This document shows, one piece after another, positions 1 through 8,624 of a DNA stretch of 64,000 nucleotides (position 1 is the first letter of the stretch; every line of letters starts with the position of its first letter). A model generated the notes under the pieces. It saw only the letters and a list, made by a program, of their open reading frames with translations, was not told where the DNA came from and ran no database searches. This stretch comes from Pseudomonas syringae KCTC 12500 (lineage in GTDB: Bacteria > Pseudomonadota > Gammaproteobacteria > Pseudomonadales > Pseudomonadaceae). The stretch spans positions 1,821,501 to 1,885,500 of the forward strand of contig NZ_AYTM02000002.1 in assembly GCF_000507185.2 (NCBI RefSeq). Reading direction: 5' to 3'. A program made the position numbers and the translations under genes.

Positions 1-2
1 AA

Positions 3-242
3 TCAGGCTCCAACAGTATCACTGCGGCGTTGGTTCACGACGAAGCTGACGGATACCGCCTTCTTTATAACTATCGGAATGATCCTAATCCCGGCGAACC
101 TGAGCTTCGGGGACATGTTGGCAGCGCAAACCTTTTGTTTACTAAATCACTAGATTGCGCACAGGGTGACTATTTTAACGGTTACGGTCGGCCCACCTAT
201 GGGCGAATGGAGCTAAGGAGAAAGAATGAACACATCAATTAA
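3..242 (+). CDS. CBASS effector, Cap15-like (S-2TMbeta) C-terminal part, 5' truncated
   Basis: The frame is open from the window edge to the TAA at 240-242, so this is the C-terminal ~79 residues of a longer protein. The visible part is rich in short beta-strand patterns (YRLLYNYRN, LRGHVGSANLLF, GDYFNGYGRPTYGRMELRR). The closing pattern 'L..G.Y.N....TYG.M.L.R' resembles the end of the beta-barrel of SMODS-associated 2TM effectors (Cap15), which disrupt the inner membrane on binding a cyclic nucleotide. The transmembrane half, if present, lies outside the window. The last 17 nt overlap the start of the CD-NTase gene, which implies translational coupling and supports a CBASS operon. The family call rests on a short fragment plus context; another beta-rich effector is possible. 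Confidence 0.55.
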   Translation, partial: SGSNSITAALVHDEADGYRLLYNYRNDPNPGEPELRGHVGSANLLFTKSLDCAQGDYFNGYGRPTYGRMELRRKNEHIN

Positions 243-1353
243 TGAACGAATTAGCCGTCTACGCTCCAGACGCTCGGGCCTTGATAGATCCTCTGTGATC
301 GCGATGGATGCGAAGGATTTCATCGTGAACCGAAGCCTCACAAAAGAGGCGTGGGAACATAGGGTTAAAGACAAGCCGAATACAACGTTTGCTTTAGGAG
401 CGATGCAGGAGGTAGATCCTACCTACACCCGCATCAGCATCGAAACCGCAGAACGGGTTAGCAACCAGTTGTCGAAGAGGACAAGCGGCAATCTCGAATT
501 CGAGCTTCAGGGATCAGTACCACTGAATGTCCATATTCGAGGGGTCAGTGATGTCGATCTTCTAGCGATAGAAGCTGACTTTCATACCTATGATGCCCGT
601 GGGAACATGAGTACATCGGGTCAGTACCGCTCACCGACCTCACGCACTTCAGTTGGAGTGTTAACCGCTCGCAGGGGGGAAATTAGTAAAGCTCTTCGTG
701 ATGCGTTTCCCGCTGCGACAATTGACACCTCTGGCTCTAAAGCCATCAAATTGCAAGGAGGGTCATTAGCACGTCCAGTAGATGTCGTGCCTTCCCACTG
801 GCATGACACCATCACTTATCAAGCCTCTGGTCAGAAATATGACCGCGCGGTCACTATCCTAGATTCGCATAAAAGTACCACGATTGAAAACTGGCCTTTC
901 CTGCACATCAAAAAGGTACGAGAACGATGTGAAACCACGGGTGGTGGGCTCCGCAAGTCAATAAGATTATGTAAAAACATAAGGGCAGAGCTCGAAGCAG
1001 AGGGAAAACCTGTAACGATCTCAAGCTTTGATATTGCCTCAATAATGTACCATGCCAACATGCATAGCCTCTCCGCTGGCGCCTACTATGAACTAGCGAT
1101 ATTGGCCGAGACCCAAAGATATCTGGATTATTTGTGGAACAATAAGGAAGAAGCGAGGCGAATAGTAGTACCTGATGGCTCCCGCTTTATCTTTAATACC
1201 GAGGACAAATTCAATGGCTTGCTGCATCTATCCGTAGCAATGGACAGTCTCCTCCGAGAGGTAGCCAAAGAGCAAAACCACCTTCTAAGCTTATCCGAAA
1301 AGCCTATGCTGGATGCCAGCAGGGTAGCTGTGACCAACGCGATCATTTTTTAA
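226..1353 (+). CDS. CD-NTase (cGAS/DncV-like nucleotidyltransferase) of a CBASS operon
   Basis: 375 aa. The nucleotidyltransferase signature is complete: G96-S97, then D109-x-D111 (SDVDLL), and a third acidic residue D186 in RPVDVVPSHW. This is the GS-x(11)-DxD arrangement of CD-NTases, which on phage infection make cyclic di- or trinucleotides that activate a partner effector. The C-terminal half is alpha-helical with no recognisable extra domain. The ATG follows a strong AAGGAG (215-220), and the start lies inside the upstream effector gene. Known Cap15 operons pair with similar synthases, which agrees with the neighbour. Codon use and base composition are clearly more AT-rich than the genes beyond 2 kb, fitting horizontal transfer. 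Nucleotide product and clade cannot be read from sequence alone. Confidence 0.82.
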   Translation: MNTSINERISRLRSRRSGLDRSSVIAMDAKDFIVNRSLTKEAWEHRVKDKPNTTFALGAMQEVDPTYTRISIETAERVSNQLSKRTSGNLEFELQGSVPLNVHIRGVSDVDLLAIEADFHTYDARGNMSTSGQYRSPTSRTSVGVLTARRGEISKALRDAFPAATIDTSGSKAIKLQGGSLARPVDVVPSHWHDTITYQASGQKYDRAVTILDSHKSTTIENWPFLHIKKVRERCETTGGGLRKSIRLCKNIRAELEAEGKPVTISSFDIASIMYHANMHSLSAGAYYELAILAETQRYLDYLWNNKEEARRIVVPDGSRFIFNTEDKFNGLLHLSVAMDSLLREVAKEQNHLLSLSEKPMLDASRVAVTNAIIF

Positions 1354-1819
1354 AGGTTGCGTGCAGCGTTTGGAGACCAGTACAGAGATCAATTGACCTG
1401 GGTGCAGACGCCATGCTCATGATTTATCCGCTGGCTACCAGTCATTGGTTAAGGTCGGGATTTTTGTATGACCACTTGGGTTCCAGTGCATGGTTGGCGA
1501 CATCGGCGATGAAGCGCTGGGTTCCATTCGGCTGCGTCTGAGGAATTCAGGCGGCGCCTCCCCTGACAATACTAGGATATTCCCAATACGCTCCGAAGGG
1601 CGCCTGCTGGGCAAAAATCGAATACCTCGCGTTGTCGGTGCAACAGATAACTGAAATCCGGGATGAGGTGGCGGCTATTCAAATGCGACACCCAGGTGGT
1701 ATTTAAAATACGCTTCCACCGAGTCTGTCAGCTTACAAAAAACGCCCATTTCTCTAGAGATTACATGCCCCAAGACCGGACGGACAGTACTTAAACCGGA
1801 AATTTACGCACCACATAAA
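1354..1819. other. Non-coding end of the genomic island
   Basis: About 470 nt between the CD-NTase stop and the tRNA fragment. I see no open frame with a ribosome binding site and no family resemblance. Base composition moves towards the host average. It probably is residual island sequence next to the attachment site. Confidence 0.5.
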
Positions 1820-1844
1820 GGTTCGAGTCCGTGTGGGCCCACCA
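1820..1844 (+). other. tRNA 3'-end fragment, probable att site of the island
   Basis: The segment reads like the 3' quarter of a tRNA: GG-TTCGAGT-CC T-loop core, T-stem 3' strand CCGTG, acceptor 3' strand TGGGCCC, discriminator A and CCA. The expected T-stem partner CACGG is absent upstream (AAAGG instead), and no D-arm or anticodon arm is found. It is therefore a fragment, not a gene. Integrases commonly use a tRNA 3' end and leave such a copy at the distal junction; the intact tRNA would start GGGCCCA and lie left of this window. Isotype not determined. Confidence 0.7.
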
Positions 1845-1850
1845 TACTCA

Positions 1851-1877
1851 AAGCCGCGCATTGCGCGGCTTTTGTGT
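1851..1877 (+). terminator. Rho-independent terminator after the tRNA fragment
   Basis: AAGCCGCGC-ATT-GCGCGGCTT forms a perfect 9-bp stem with a 3-nt loop, followed by TTGTGTTTTT. It lies 7 nt after the CCA of the tRNA fragment, so it is probably the native terminator of the tRNA used as integration site. Confidence 0.8.
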
Positions 1878-1905
1878 TTTTGGTGAGGTCCTCTCAGATA
1901 CAGTC

Positions 1906-1979
1906 CTGTAGTGGTCTAACTCCAGACACTCATTCAGGCGAGAATATCGCCAGATAGAAGTGTCTGATTACCACTACAG
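1906..1979. repeat. 74-bp nested palindromic element (MITE-like or IS-end remnant)
   Basis: Terminal inverted repeats CTGTAGTGGT (1906-1915) and ACCACTACAG (1970-1979) are perfect. Inside them CAGACACT (1923-1930) pairs with AGTGTCTG (1959-1966), and GGCGA (1937-1941) pairs with TCGCC (1947-1951). The whole block folds into one long interrupted hairpin. There is no coding capacity. It may be a miniature element or the two joined ends of a deleted IS. Confidence 0.6.
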
Positions 1980-2051
1980 CTGCCTGCATGACAGGGGCAG
2001 GTCAGCTTTTGCGCTCTCCCCTATCGCGGCCTTTCCCGGTGCGATTCAGGT

Positions 2052-2558
2052 TCAAGCCCGCTTCGGCAACTTCCAGTTCGGCCGGATGAAGTGGCAGGTA
2101 TACCCGTTCGGTATCCGCTCCAGATAATCCTGATGCTCCGGCTCCGCCTCCCAGAACTCCCTCGCGGGCTCGATTTGCGTAACCACACGCCCCGGCCACA
2201 GCTTGGAGGCGTCCACGTCAGCCGCGGTATCTTCGGCAATATCCCTTTGCTGTTCGCTCAGGTAGTAAATCGCCGAACGATAGCTTGGCCCAAGATCATT
2301 GCCCTGCCGATTAGGCGTGCTCGGGTCATGGATCTGGAAAAAGAACTCAAGAATCTGCCGGTAGCTGATTACCGCCGGGTCAAACACGATCTCAATCGCT
2401 TCGGCATGGTTGCCGTGGTTGCGGTAGGTGGCGTTCGGTACGTCACCACCGGTGTAGCCGACTCGCGTATGCAGCACGCCGGGGTAGCGTCGCAACAAAT
2501 CTTGCATGCCCCAGAAGCAGCCGCCGGCAAGGATGGCGGTTTCGGTTGGGTTGGTCAT
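2052..2558 (-). CDS. msrA: Peptide methionine sulfoxide reductase A
   Basis: 168 aa. It reduces methionine-S-sulfoxide in proteins and free Met(O), part of oxidative damage repair in the cytoplasm. The MsrA hallmark GGCFWG sits near the N-terminus (residues 12-17, catalytic Cys14), followed by the family pattern RVGYTGG and the conserved [12 protein letters not shown] block. Length fits the short MsrA class. The frame is open further upstream, but the start [13 protein letters not shown] is chosen because AAGGA precedes it at the right distance and the family begins here. It is transcribed alone, next to the island boundary, and is probably the first native chromosomal gene of the window. No msrB is adjacent. 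Confidence 0.92.
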   Translation of the reverse strand: MTNPTETAILAGGCFWGMQDLLRRYPGVLHTRVGYTGGDVPNATYRNHGNHAEAIEIVFDPAVISYRQILEFFFQIHDPSTPNRQGNDLGPSYRSAIYYLSEQQRDIAEDTAADVDASKLWPGRVVTQIEPAREFWEAEPEHQDYLERIPNGYTCHFIRPNWKLPKRA

Positions 2559-2999
2559 GGTCTGTCCTTGCGGTTTATGGAGACAGGGATAGTTATGGGG
2601 TGATGCCGGGCAATACCAAGCCGGATGAAGTAAAAAACAGGATCGTGTTGCGGAACGAGTAAACGTTTTACAGAAGCCTTGGCGCCTTGCTCCGTTGCCT
2701 GCAGTTGCGTCAGACTCCGCTGGCTTGAGCGCTTGAGTCAGCGTTTCCAAGGTGGCTCGGTCGCTGACAACTCAGTAATCGGGTTTAGTTGACCCACTAC
2801 AAACCTGCCAACCAAACAACTATAAGCCCAATCCCCGCGCAAACCTGCCCACTCATCGACCCTCTCAATCACCCGATCAAAACATCCGATTAGCCATCCT
2901 CCGAAACATTCCGTAACGTTGTTTCCCGGTGCGACAGATGCGCGCACCGCTTGAGCTTTTAATCCCCCCGCTCAGCCCACGACCACGCACGAGCACACC
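2559..2999. other. Intergenic region between msrA and the FNT transporter
   Basis: About 440 nt between divergent genes. Several short frames cross it but none has a ribosome binding site or a recognisable product. It should hold the promoters of both neighbours; I could not single out convincing -35/-10 pairs. Confidence 0.4.
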
Positions 3000-3815
3000 A
3001 TGTCTTTGAACACCCCGCAGCAAATCGCTGAAATTGCCGTCGAAAGCGGCGTCAAGAAAGCCCACTTGGGCCTGCCGTCGTTGATGATCCTGGGCTTTCT
3101 GGCAGGGGCTTTCATCGCCCTCGGGTTTCTTCTCGATATTCATGTCAGCACCATGATCCCTCACGAGTGGGCGTCGCTGGGCAATCTGCTTGGCGCTGTG
3201 GTGTTTCCGGTCGGGCTGATTCTGGTGGTGCTGGCTGGCGGTGAGTTGCTGACCGGCAACATGATGAGCCTGCCCATGGCGCTGTTCGCCGGGCGTATCG
3301 GTCTGGGTCAGTTGGTGCGCAACTGGGTGCTGGTGACGCTGGCCAATCTGATCGGCGCGCTGTTCGTCGCCTATTGTTTCGGCCATGTGGTGGGGCTGAC
3401 TGAAGGCGCCTTCATGGCCAAGACTGTGGCCATCGCCAATGCCAAGGTGGGGGCCAGCTTCGAACAGGCTTTCATCTCGGGTATTGGCTGCAATTGGCTG
3501 GTGTGCCTGGCGGTGTGGCTCAGCTACGCGAGCAAGGACGTGATCGGTAAAGTGGTCGGCATGTGGTTTCCGGTGATGGCATTCGTAGCGATCGGCTTTC
3601 AGCACATCGTCGCCAACATGTTCGTCATTCCTGCAGCGATCTTTGCCGGCGCCTTGAGCTGGGCGCAGTTCGGCGACAACTTCGTTCCGGTATTTTTGGG
3701 CAACGCGGTGGGCGGCGCGGTGTTCGTCGGCCTGGCTTATCACTTGGCCTTCTTCAACGCGGCGACCAAGCCTGTTGAAATGTCCAGGACCAGCGGCGCG
3801 CAAACATCGGAATAA
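3000..3815 (+). CDS. Formate/nitrite transporter (FNT) family channel
   Basis: 271 aa with six predicted membrane spans. FNT proteins are pentameric inner-membrane channels for small monovalent anions such as formate, nitrite or hydrosulfide. The family blocks are visible: LAGGELLTGNMM (FNT signature loop), GIGCNWLVCLAVWL and GFQHIVANMF, the last carrying the conserved pore histidine region. The ATG at 3000 has only a weak upstream purine stretch but starts the protein where the family does. The gene stands alone with no nirBD, pfl or fdh genes beside it, so the physiological anion cannot be inferred. A hairpin follows at 3839-3865. Confidence 0.88.
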   Translation: MSLNTPQQIAEIAVESGVKKAHLGLPSLMILGFLAGAFIALGFLLDIHVSTMIPHEWASLGNLLGAVVFPVGLILVVLAGGELLTGNMMSLPMALFAGRIGLGQLVRNWVLVTLANLIGALFVAYCFGHVVGLTEGAFMAKTVAIANAKVGASFEQAFISGIGCNWLVCLAVWLSYASKDVIGKVVGMWFPVMAFVAIGFQHIVANMFVIPAAIFAGALSWAQFGDNFVPVFLGNAVGGAVFVGLAYHLAFFNAATKPVEMSRTSGAQTSE

Positions 3816-3838
3816 TCCGGTCCTACTCCATACAGACG

Positions 3839-3865
3839 CTGCGGTCATAAGAGATGACGACCGCA
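3839..3865 (+). terminator. Possible terminator hairpin after the FNT gene
   Basis: CTGCGGTC (3839-3846) pairs with GACCGCAG (3858-3865). No proper T-tract follows, so termination efficiency is doubtful. Confidence 0.35.
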
Positions 3866-3954
3866 GGTTCTGCGGGGGTGAGTATCAATGCGCCTCAACA
3901 GGCCGCAAACCCCAATAGCGGAGAGCACCGCCTGAGCTCAGAGGACGAGATCAA

Positions 3955-4587
3955 TCAAGGTGCCGTACGCCGCTCAGCCTGATTCATGTATTCCATCGAA
4001 ACCTGACTCAACGCCACCACACCCACCATCCCCTCCCCCAATTCAACCTCGACCCCCATACCCCGCAACCCGCCCACTGCCGTCCATTCCTCAAGCGCCA
4101 ACCCGTGCAACTTCAAAAACGCTTCGCGCCTGCACCATGCCTTGGCGAACGCAATCGTGCGAACCGACTCGGGCAAGCCTGACAGGCCGGTAGCAACCTC
4201 AGCCCCCAGATAATCCTGCGCGACAGCATGCCAGTCCGGCACCGTCTGAACCTGCATCAAGTCCACGCCCACTGCGCCTTGAAGATTGATGGCAGCCAGA
4301 GAGAATCCAGCCTCGTGGCTGATGGAAAACCCTGGCACCGGCAGCCCGTCGATAAGCAATCGCGGCGCGACACCTGGGGCGCTGATGAACGTGATCGCCC
4401 CGGATGGCAATTCGAGCCACTGTTCCACGGCGGTACGCACACAAGCCCGAATGCGTTTTCTGGCTTCATCCCTTGCACCGCCCGGTCGGGTGACGCAGCT
4501 GACCAGTAATACGTTCTGCCGAGGGAAAGGCTTTGGCGGGGCAAGCCGGCCATCTTCATCGAATGCCCAGCTCGCCCCGCGTTTCAT
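3955..4587 (-). CDS. 4'-phosphopantetheinyl transferase
   Basis: 210 aa. It should move phosphopantetheine from CoA to the carrier-domain serine of the upstream synthetase. The family pattern is present: SISHE (residues ~88-92), GVDL for the first metal-binding aspartate, and KAWCRREAFLKLHG for the (W-x-x-K/R)-E-A-x-x-K motif. In Sfp-type enzymes the aspartate is followed by a glutamate two residues on (DxE); here it reads DLM, so one usual metal ligand is missing or substituted. The start overlaps the stop of the Pls/PosA-like gene by 4 nt (ATGA), so the two are co-translated and this enzyme is probably dedicated to that synthetase. Assignment to the family is firm; activity depends on the altered DxE. 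Confidence 0.85.
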   Translation of the reverse strand: MKRGASWAFDEDGRLAPPKPFPRQNVLLVSCVTRPGGARDEARKRIRACVRTAVEQWLELPSGAITFISAPGVAPRLLIDGLPVPGFSISHEAGFSLAAINLQGAVGVDLMQVQTVPDWHAVAQDYLGAEVATGLSGLPESVRTIAFAKAWCRREAFLKLHGLALEEWTAVGGLRGMGVEVELGEGMVGVVALSQVSMEYMNQAERRTAP

Positions 4588-7500
4588 GCCCTGTCAGGTG
4601 ACGCGGGGCAACCGGCCCAGCGGCTGCCGGCAGGGATGTGTTCGCCCTTCATGACCAGGGTCAGTGCGCCAAGGTGCGCATCGTTGCCGACGACCGCGCT
4701 ATAGAGCACGGCGCTGCGCGGGCCCATGTACACGCGTTCGCCGATGCTGACGTGGTCGATTTTCATGACTCGGTCTTCGAACAGGTGGGTCTGTGGGCAA
4801 GCGCCGGCGTTCAATTCGCTGTCTGCGCCGATACTGACGCAGTCGAATTCGGTGATGTCGGTCGTGTCCATGTAAACCCCGCGACCAATCTTGCAGCCGA
4901 GCACATTGAACGCCAGTGGCAACCACGGTGTGCCGCGCAGGTAGCGCATGAAGTTTGGCGCGGCCATGCCTTCATACAGACTGGTGATGCCCTCTGAAAG
5001 CCATACGAAGGGCGTCCACATCAGGTCAGCGCGTTTGCGATAGCGGCCCATGACCAACCACTTCAAGGCAACGATCAGCAGAAAGTTACCCACGCTGTAC
5101 GCCATGCCGATGACGGCGAGGTAGGCCAGCACGGCGCCCCAGCGATCGTTGTCAGCGAGTGGCATCAGGTCAAGCATCACCGTGTAGCCAACGGCGATCA
5201 CCACCGCGTGCGGCGTGACAATGCGCACGCCTTCGACAAGGCCGCGGGCCAGGCGGCGCAGCCGTGATGGCTTGAACGTCAGCGATTCAGGAGCGCCACT
5301 GACCTGCTCGCGGGCCGGCAGGTGGATCGGTGGGGAGCCCAGCCAGGTGTCGCCGTCGACTATTTTGCTGTTGTGCGGTGCGCAGGAATGGACGCCGATC
5401 AGGACGTTTTCCGGCAGCACCGTGCCATCAGCGATGTATCCGCCGTTGCCGACAAAGCTGCGATGGGACACGACAGTGGGTTGCATGGTCATCCAGCCGC
5501 CGTCGATGCGCTCATCACCAAGCATCACCGCATCGGCGATAAAGGTTTCATCGCCCAGGGTCAGCATGTCCGGGATGACGCCCTGTGCACTGGAGATCTC
5601 GGCGTCGCGCCCTACTTTCGCGCCCAACAGCCGATACCAGAAGGGCGAATACACCGTGGCGTAGATGCCGGACAGCACGTTGAGGCTCGCTTCCTGAATC
5701 TGGCTGATCAGCCATTTGGCGCAGTAGGTATTGCTGTGTACCTCATAACGGCCCGGTTTGAGGCGCGGGAAAACGAGCCAGCGCAATGCCGCCGACGCCA
5801 GGACGGTCGCGACAATCAGCAACGCACTGGCCGGGAAGGCGATCAGGAAATAGCGCGCCAGTTGTCCCAGTGGTCCGCTGCCCTCGAACCATGGCAAGAC
5901 GTTCTGCGTGTCGAACCAGTCGATCAGGAAGAAGGTCGGGAAGACCGGGATAAAGAATAACGTCGCGATCAGCAGTACGCCGAAGACGAAGAACAGTTTT
6001 TCTGCCCGCAAACGCGCAGGGCTGGTCACAGGCCGCGCCGGTTGACCGAGCGTATCGAACGCGCCGACATCACGCGCTGGCGAGCCCTGCCAGATGCGCC
6101 CAGCGGGAACTTCCCGACCGTCGGCCATGGCCGATTGGGCTTCCAGATGTCCCCACGGGCCTACAGCCGTATTGCCTTCCATGATCACGTAAGAGCCGAC
6201 ACAAGCATTGTCCTGCAAGGCGATACGCCCCAAATGCAACTGGCCCCGTTCAACGCGCGCACTTTCGAAGCTGACACCGTTGCCGACGCTGACCCCGTCG
6301 CCGATTTCCAGCAGGTCGTGAGCCCGTACTGTAGCCCCGCCGATAATCACGTCCTGCCCGATTTTCGCGCCCAGTGCGCGCAGCCACAGAGGATAAAGTG
6401 AAGAACCGCTCAGCAGATAAGTCGGCGCCGACTCGACCATGCGGTCTGCGGCCCACCAGCGAAAGTAAGTAACGCCCCACAGCGGATAGATCCCAGGCTT
6501 CAGGCGGCCGACGATCAGCCACTTGGCTGCCAGCGCGATGAAAAACTGCAGAACGGTGGCAATCAGAAACACCGAGATCGACGCCAGCGTCGCCAACGCG
6601 ACAGAGTCGTCAGGCGAGCCGGTGAGCAAGTGGTAGGTAAAGAACGGTGCGAGCCATTGGGTCATGCGCAGGCTGACCATGACCGGCAATGCCAGCGCCT
6701 GGGCCACGCCGCAGCGCCAGCGACGCCAGGCTGACGGAGGCGTCCAGTCCACCGGCGCGTCCATCTCTTGTGGCGCCTGGTCCAGCACTTCGGCAATCGC
6801 ACCGATACGCCGATGCTGGTAAATGTCGCGCACCGTGACTTGAGCGAAACGAGGATTGGCCCGCAGTGCCGAGGCCAGACGCGCAGCAAAGAAGGAATGC
6901 CCACCCAGATCGGTGAAAAAGTCCGCATCGCGGCGGATCGGCATGCCGGGGAACAGCGTGCTCAGCGCGGCAAACAGTGCAATCTCACCTTCGGTTTGCG
7001 CCACATCGGACTCTGCGCTGGCGGCCTTGGCATCGACCGTCAACGGCCGGGCCTTGAGCGTTTTGCGATCGATTTTGCCGGACGTGAGGCGCGGCATGCT
7101 GTCGAGCAGTTCGAAGTGTCCCGGGACCATGTACGGCGGCAACTGCGCCTGCAGGGTTTTGCGCAACTGACTCGTGAATGCGGAAGGCGTCGAGGTGTCG
7201 CTCACCAGGTAGGCAATCAGCTGATCAACGCCCGCCTCGTTGCGCAACAGGACGGCAACGGTGCCCACGCCAGGCTGTTGCGCCAACAGCGATTCAATCT
7301 CGCCCAGTTCGACGCGAAAGCCCCGAATTTTTACCTGATCGTCGGCCCGCCCGAGGCACTGCACCTGCCCGTCATCGTCGATCCGGGCAAGATCGCCGGT
7401 TCGATACAAGCGCGCATCGTGATAGCCGGTGGACCATGGGTTCGGCAGGAATTTTTCCTGGGTCAGGTCCGGCCGACCGAGATATCCCTCAGCCAGGCCG

Positions 7501-8624
7501 GGGCCGATGATGCACAGCTCGCCGACTTCGCCACGCGGCAGCAGGCTGGGCGCCAGGGTGCTCCCGACCGCAGGGTCGTTGGCGATGACCAACAGCCCGT
7601 AATTGGGTAACGGTGTGCCAATCGACACCGGGCGACCACGCGACAGACGCGCCAGGCTGGCCGATACAGTGGCTTCGGTAGGGCCGTAGGTGTTGAACAT
7701 CTGCCGGTTCGGCGTTGCCCAGCGATCGACCAGCGATTCAGGGCACATCTCGCCGCCCAGATTGATCAGGCGCAGGCCGGGAACGTCTTCGCTGAACAGC
7801 GCCAGCAAAGTGGGCACCGCATGCAAAACGCTGATGCGCTGCTCATTCAGCAAACGCGGCAGGGTTTCCGGGTCACCGCTGGTTTCCTTCGGACCTATCC
7901 ACAGCGTCGCGCCCACCAGATAGGCAATCCAGATTTCTTCGAAGGACATGTCGAAGGCCACGGAAAAGCCCTGGTAAACCCGGTCGCTTGCCCGAATGCC
8001 GAGTATCGCGTTCTCGCTGCGCAGAAAATGGCAGATGCTGCGCTGGGAAATCACAATGCCCTTGGGCTTGCCCGTAGAGCCGGAGGTATAGATGACATAG
8101 GCAGGATGGTCGGGAAGCACACCACTGCGGCGCACCAACGCTGCGTCGGTCGGCGTCAGCAGGTGTTCGGCAGTCCACACCTTCAAGCCGGTATCGGCCA
8201 ACACCGGCATCAACGCATCACAGGAAACCAGCCCGACTGCGCTGGCGTCGTCCAGGCAAATCTGCAGGCGCTCCACCGGCGTGTCCTGATCCAAGGGCAG
8301 CCAGGCAGCGCCCGCCTTGGCAATACCGGCCTGCATGACCAACAGCTCGATGCCGCGTGGCAGCCACAGACCGACGATATCCCCCGGACGAAGACCCGCG
8401 CTGATCAGCGCAGAAGCCACCTGATCGGCCTGCTGGTCCAGCTCGCCATAACTGATCTGACGCTCGCCGAAGATCAATGCCACATGCTGCGGATTGCGCC
8501 GGGCACTGGCTTCCAGCAGATCGGCCAGCACTTCCTCACGTAGCAGCTCAGGTTGAATAGGACCGTAAATCACGTCCAGCGATTGTTCGTTCTGGCCTAG
8601 CGTCGACAGGTTCAGGTTATTCAT
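4584..8624 (-). CDS. Pls/PosA-family single-module NRPS with membrane-bound C-terminal domains
   Basis: 1346 aa. Residues ~30-525 are an adenylation domain (YTSGSTGKPKG 179-189, YGPTE 313-317, YRTGD ~407-411, catalytic Lys517 in GKIDRK). Residues ~545-615 are a thiolation domain with Ser577 in LGGHS. Then come three membrane segment clusters (~643-700, ~874-950, ~1135-1190), each followed by a left-handed beta-helix hexapeptide-repeat domain (~752-845, ~1001-1095, ~1244-1330). There is no standard condensation, epimerisation or thioesterase domain. This is the layout of epsilon-polylysine synthetase Pls and polyornithine synthetase PosA, which join one amino acid through its side-chain amine. 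A hand-read specificity pocket is about D-M-E-H-I-L-T-V; the acidic third position would suit a basic substrate, but this is a guess. Coupled to the PPTase gene. Confidence 0.85.
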   Translation of the reverse strand: MNNLNLSTLGQNEQSLDVIYGPIQPELLREEVLADLLEASARRNPQHVALIFGERQISYGELDQQADQVASALISAGLRPGDIVGLWLPRGIELLVMQAGIAKAGAAWLPLDQDTPVERLQICLDDASAVGLVSCDALMPVLADTGLKVWTAEHLLTPTDAALVRRSGVLPDHPAYVIYTSGSTGKPKGIVISQRSICHFLRSENAILGIRASDRVYQGFSVAFDMSFEEIWIAYLVGATLWIGPKETSGDPETLPRLLNEQRISVLHAVPTLLALFSEDVPGLRLINLGGEMCPESLVDRWATPNRQMFNTYGPTEATVSASLARLSRGRPVSIGTPLPNYGLLVIANDPAVGSTLAPSLLPRGEVGELCIIGPGLAEGYLGRPDLTQEKFLPNPWSTGYHDARLYRTGDLARIDDDGQVQCLGRADDQVKIRGFRVELGEIESLLAQQPGVGTVAVLLRNEAGVDQLIAYLVSDTSTPSAFTSQLRKTLQAQLPPYMVPGHFELLDSMPRLTSGKIDRKTLKARPLTVDAKAASAESDVAQTEGEIALFAALSTLFPGMPIRRDADFFTDLGGHSFFAARLASALRANPRFAQVTVRDIYQHRRIGAIAEVLDQAPQEMDAPVDWTPPSAWRRWRCGVAQALALPVMVSLRMTQWLAPFFTYHLLTGSPDDSVALATLASISVFLIATVLQFFIALAAKWLIVGRLKPGIYPLWGVTYFRWWAADRMVESAPTYLLSGSSLYPLWLRALGAKIGQDVIIGGATVRAHDLLEIGDGVSVGNGVSFESARVERGQLHLGRIALQDNACVGSYVIMEGNTAVGPWGHLEAQSAMADGREVPAGRIWQGSPARDVGAFDTLGQPARPVTSPARLRAEKLFFVFGVLLIATLFFIPVFPTFFLIDWFDTQNVLPWFEGSGPLGQLARYFLIAFPASALLIVATVLASAALRWLVFPRLKPGRYEVHSNTYCAKWLISQIQEASLNVLSGIYATVYSPFWYRLLGAKVGRDAEISSAQGVIPDMLTLGDETFIADAVMLGDERIDGGWMTMQPTVVSHRSFVGNGGYIADGTVLPENVLIGVHSCAPHNSKIVDGDTWLGSPPIHLPAREQVSGAPESLTFKPSRLRRLARGLVEGVRIVTPHAVVIAVGYTVMLDLMPLADNDRWGAVLAYLAVIGMAYSVGNFLLIVALKWLVMGRYRKRADLMWTPFVWLSEGITSLYEGMAAPNFMRYLRGTPWLPLAFNVLGCKIGRGVYMDTTDITEFDCVSIGADSELNAGACPQTHLFEDRVMKIDHVSIGERVYMGPRSAVLYSAVVGNDAHLGALTLVMKGEHIPAGSRWAGCPASPDRA

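Noticed and set aside
1740..1844. A complete tRNA gene
   Set aside because: Only the 3' quarter is present; no D-arm, anticodon arm or 5' acceptor strand GGGCCCA was found upstream.
2877..3848. A 323-codon frame on the minus strand opposite the FNT gene
   Set aside because: It mirrors the codons of the transporter gene, gives a His/Gln/Arg-rich product, and the plus-strand gene is clear.
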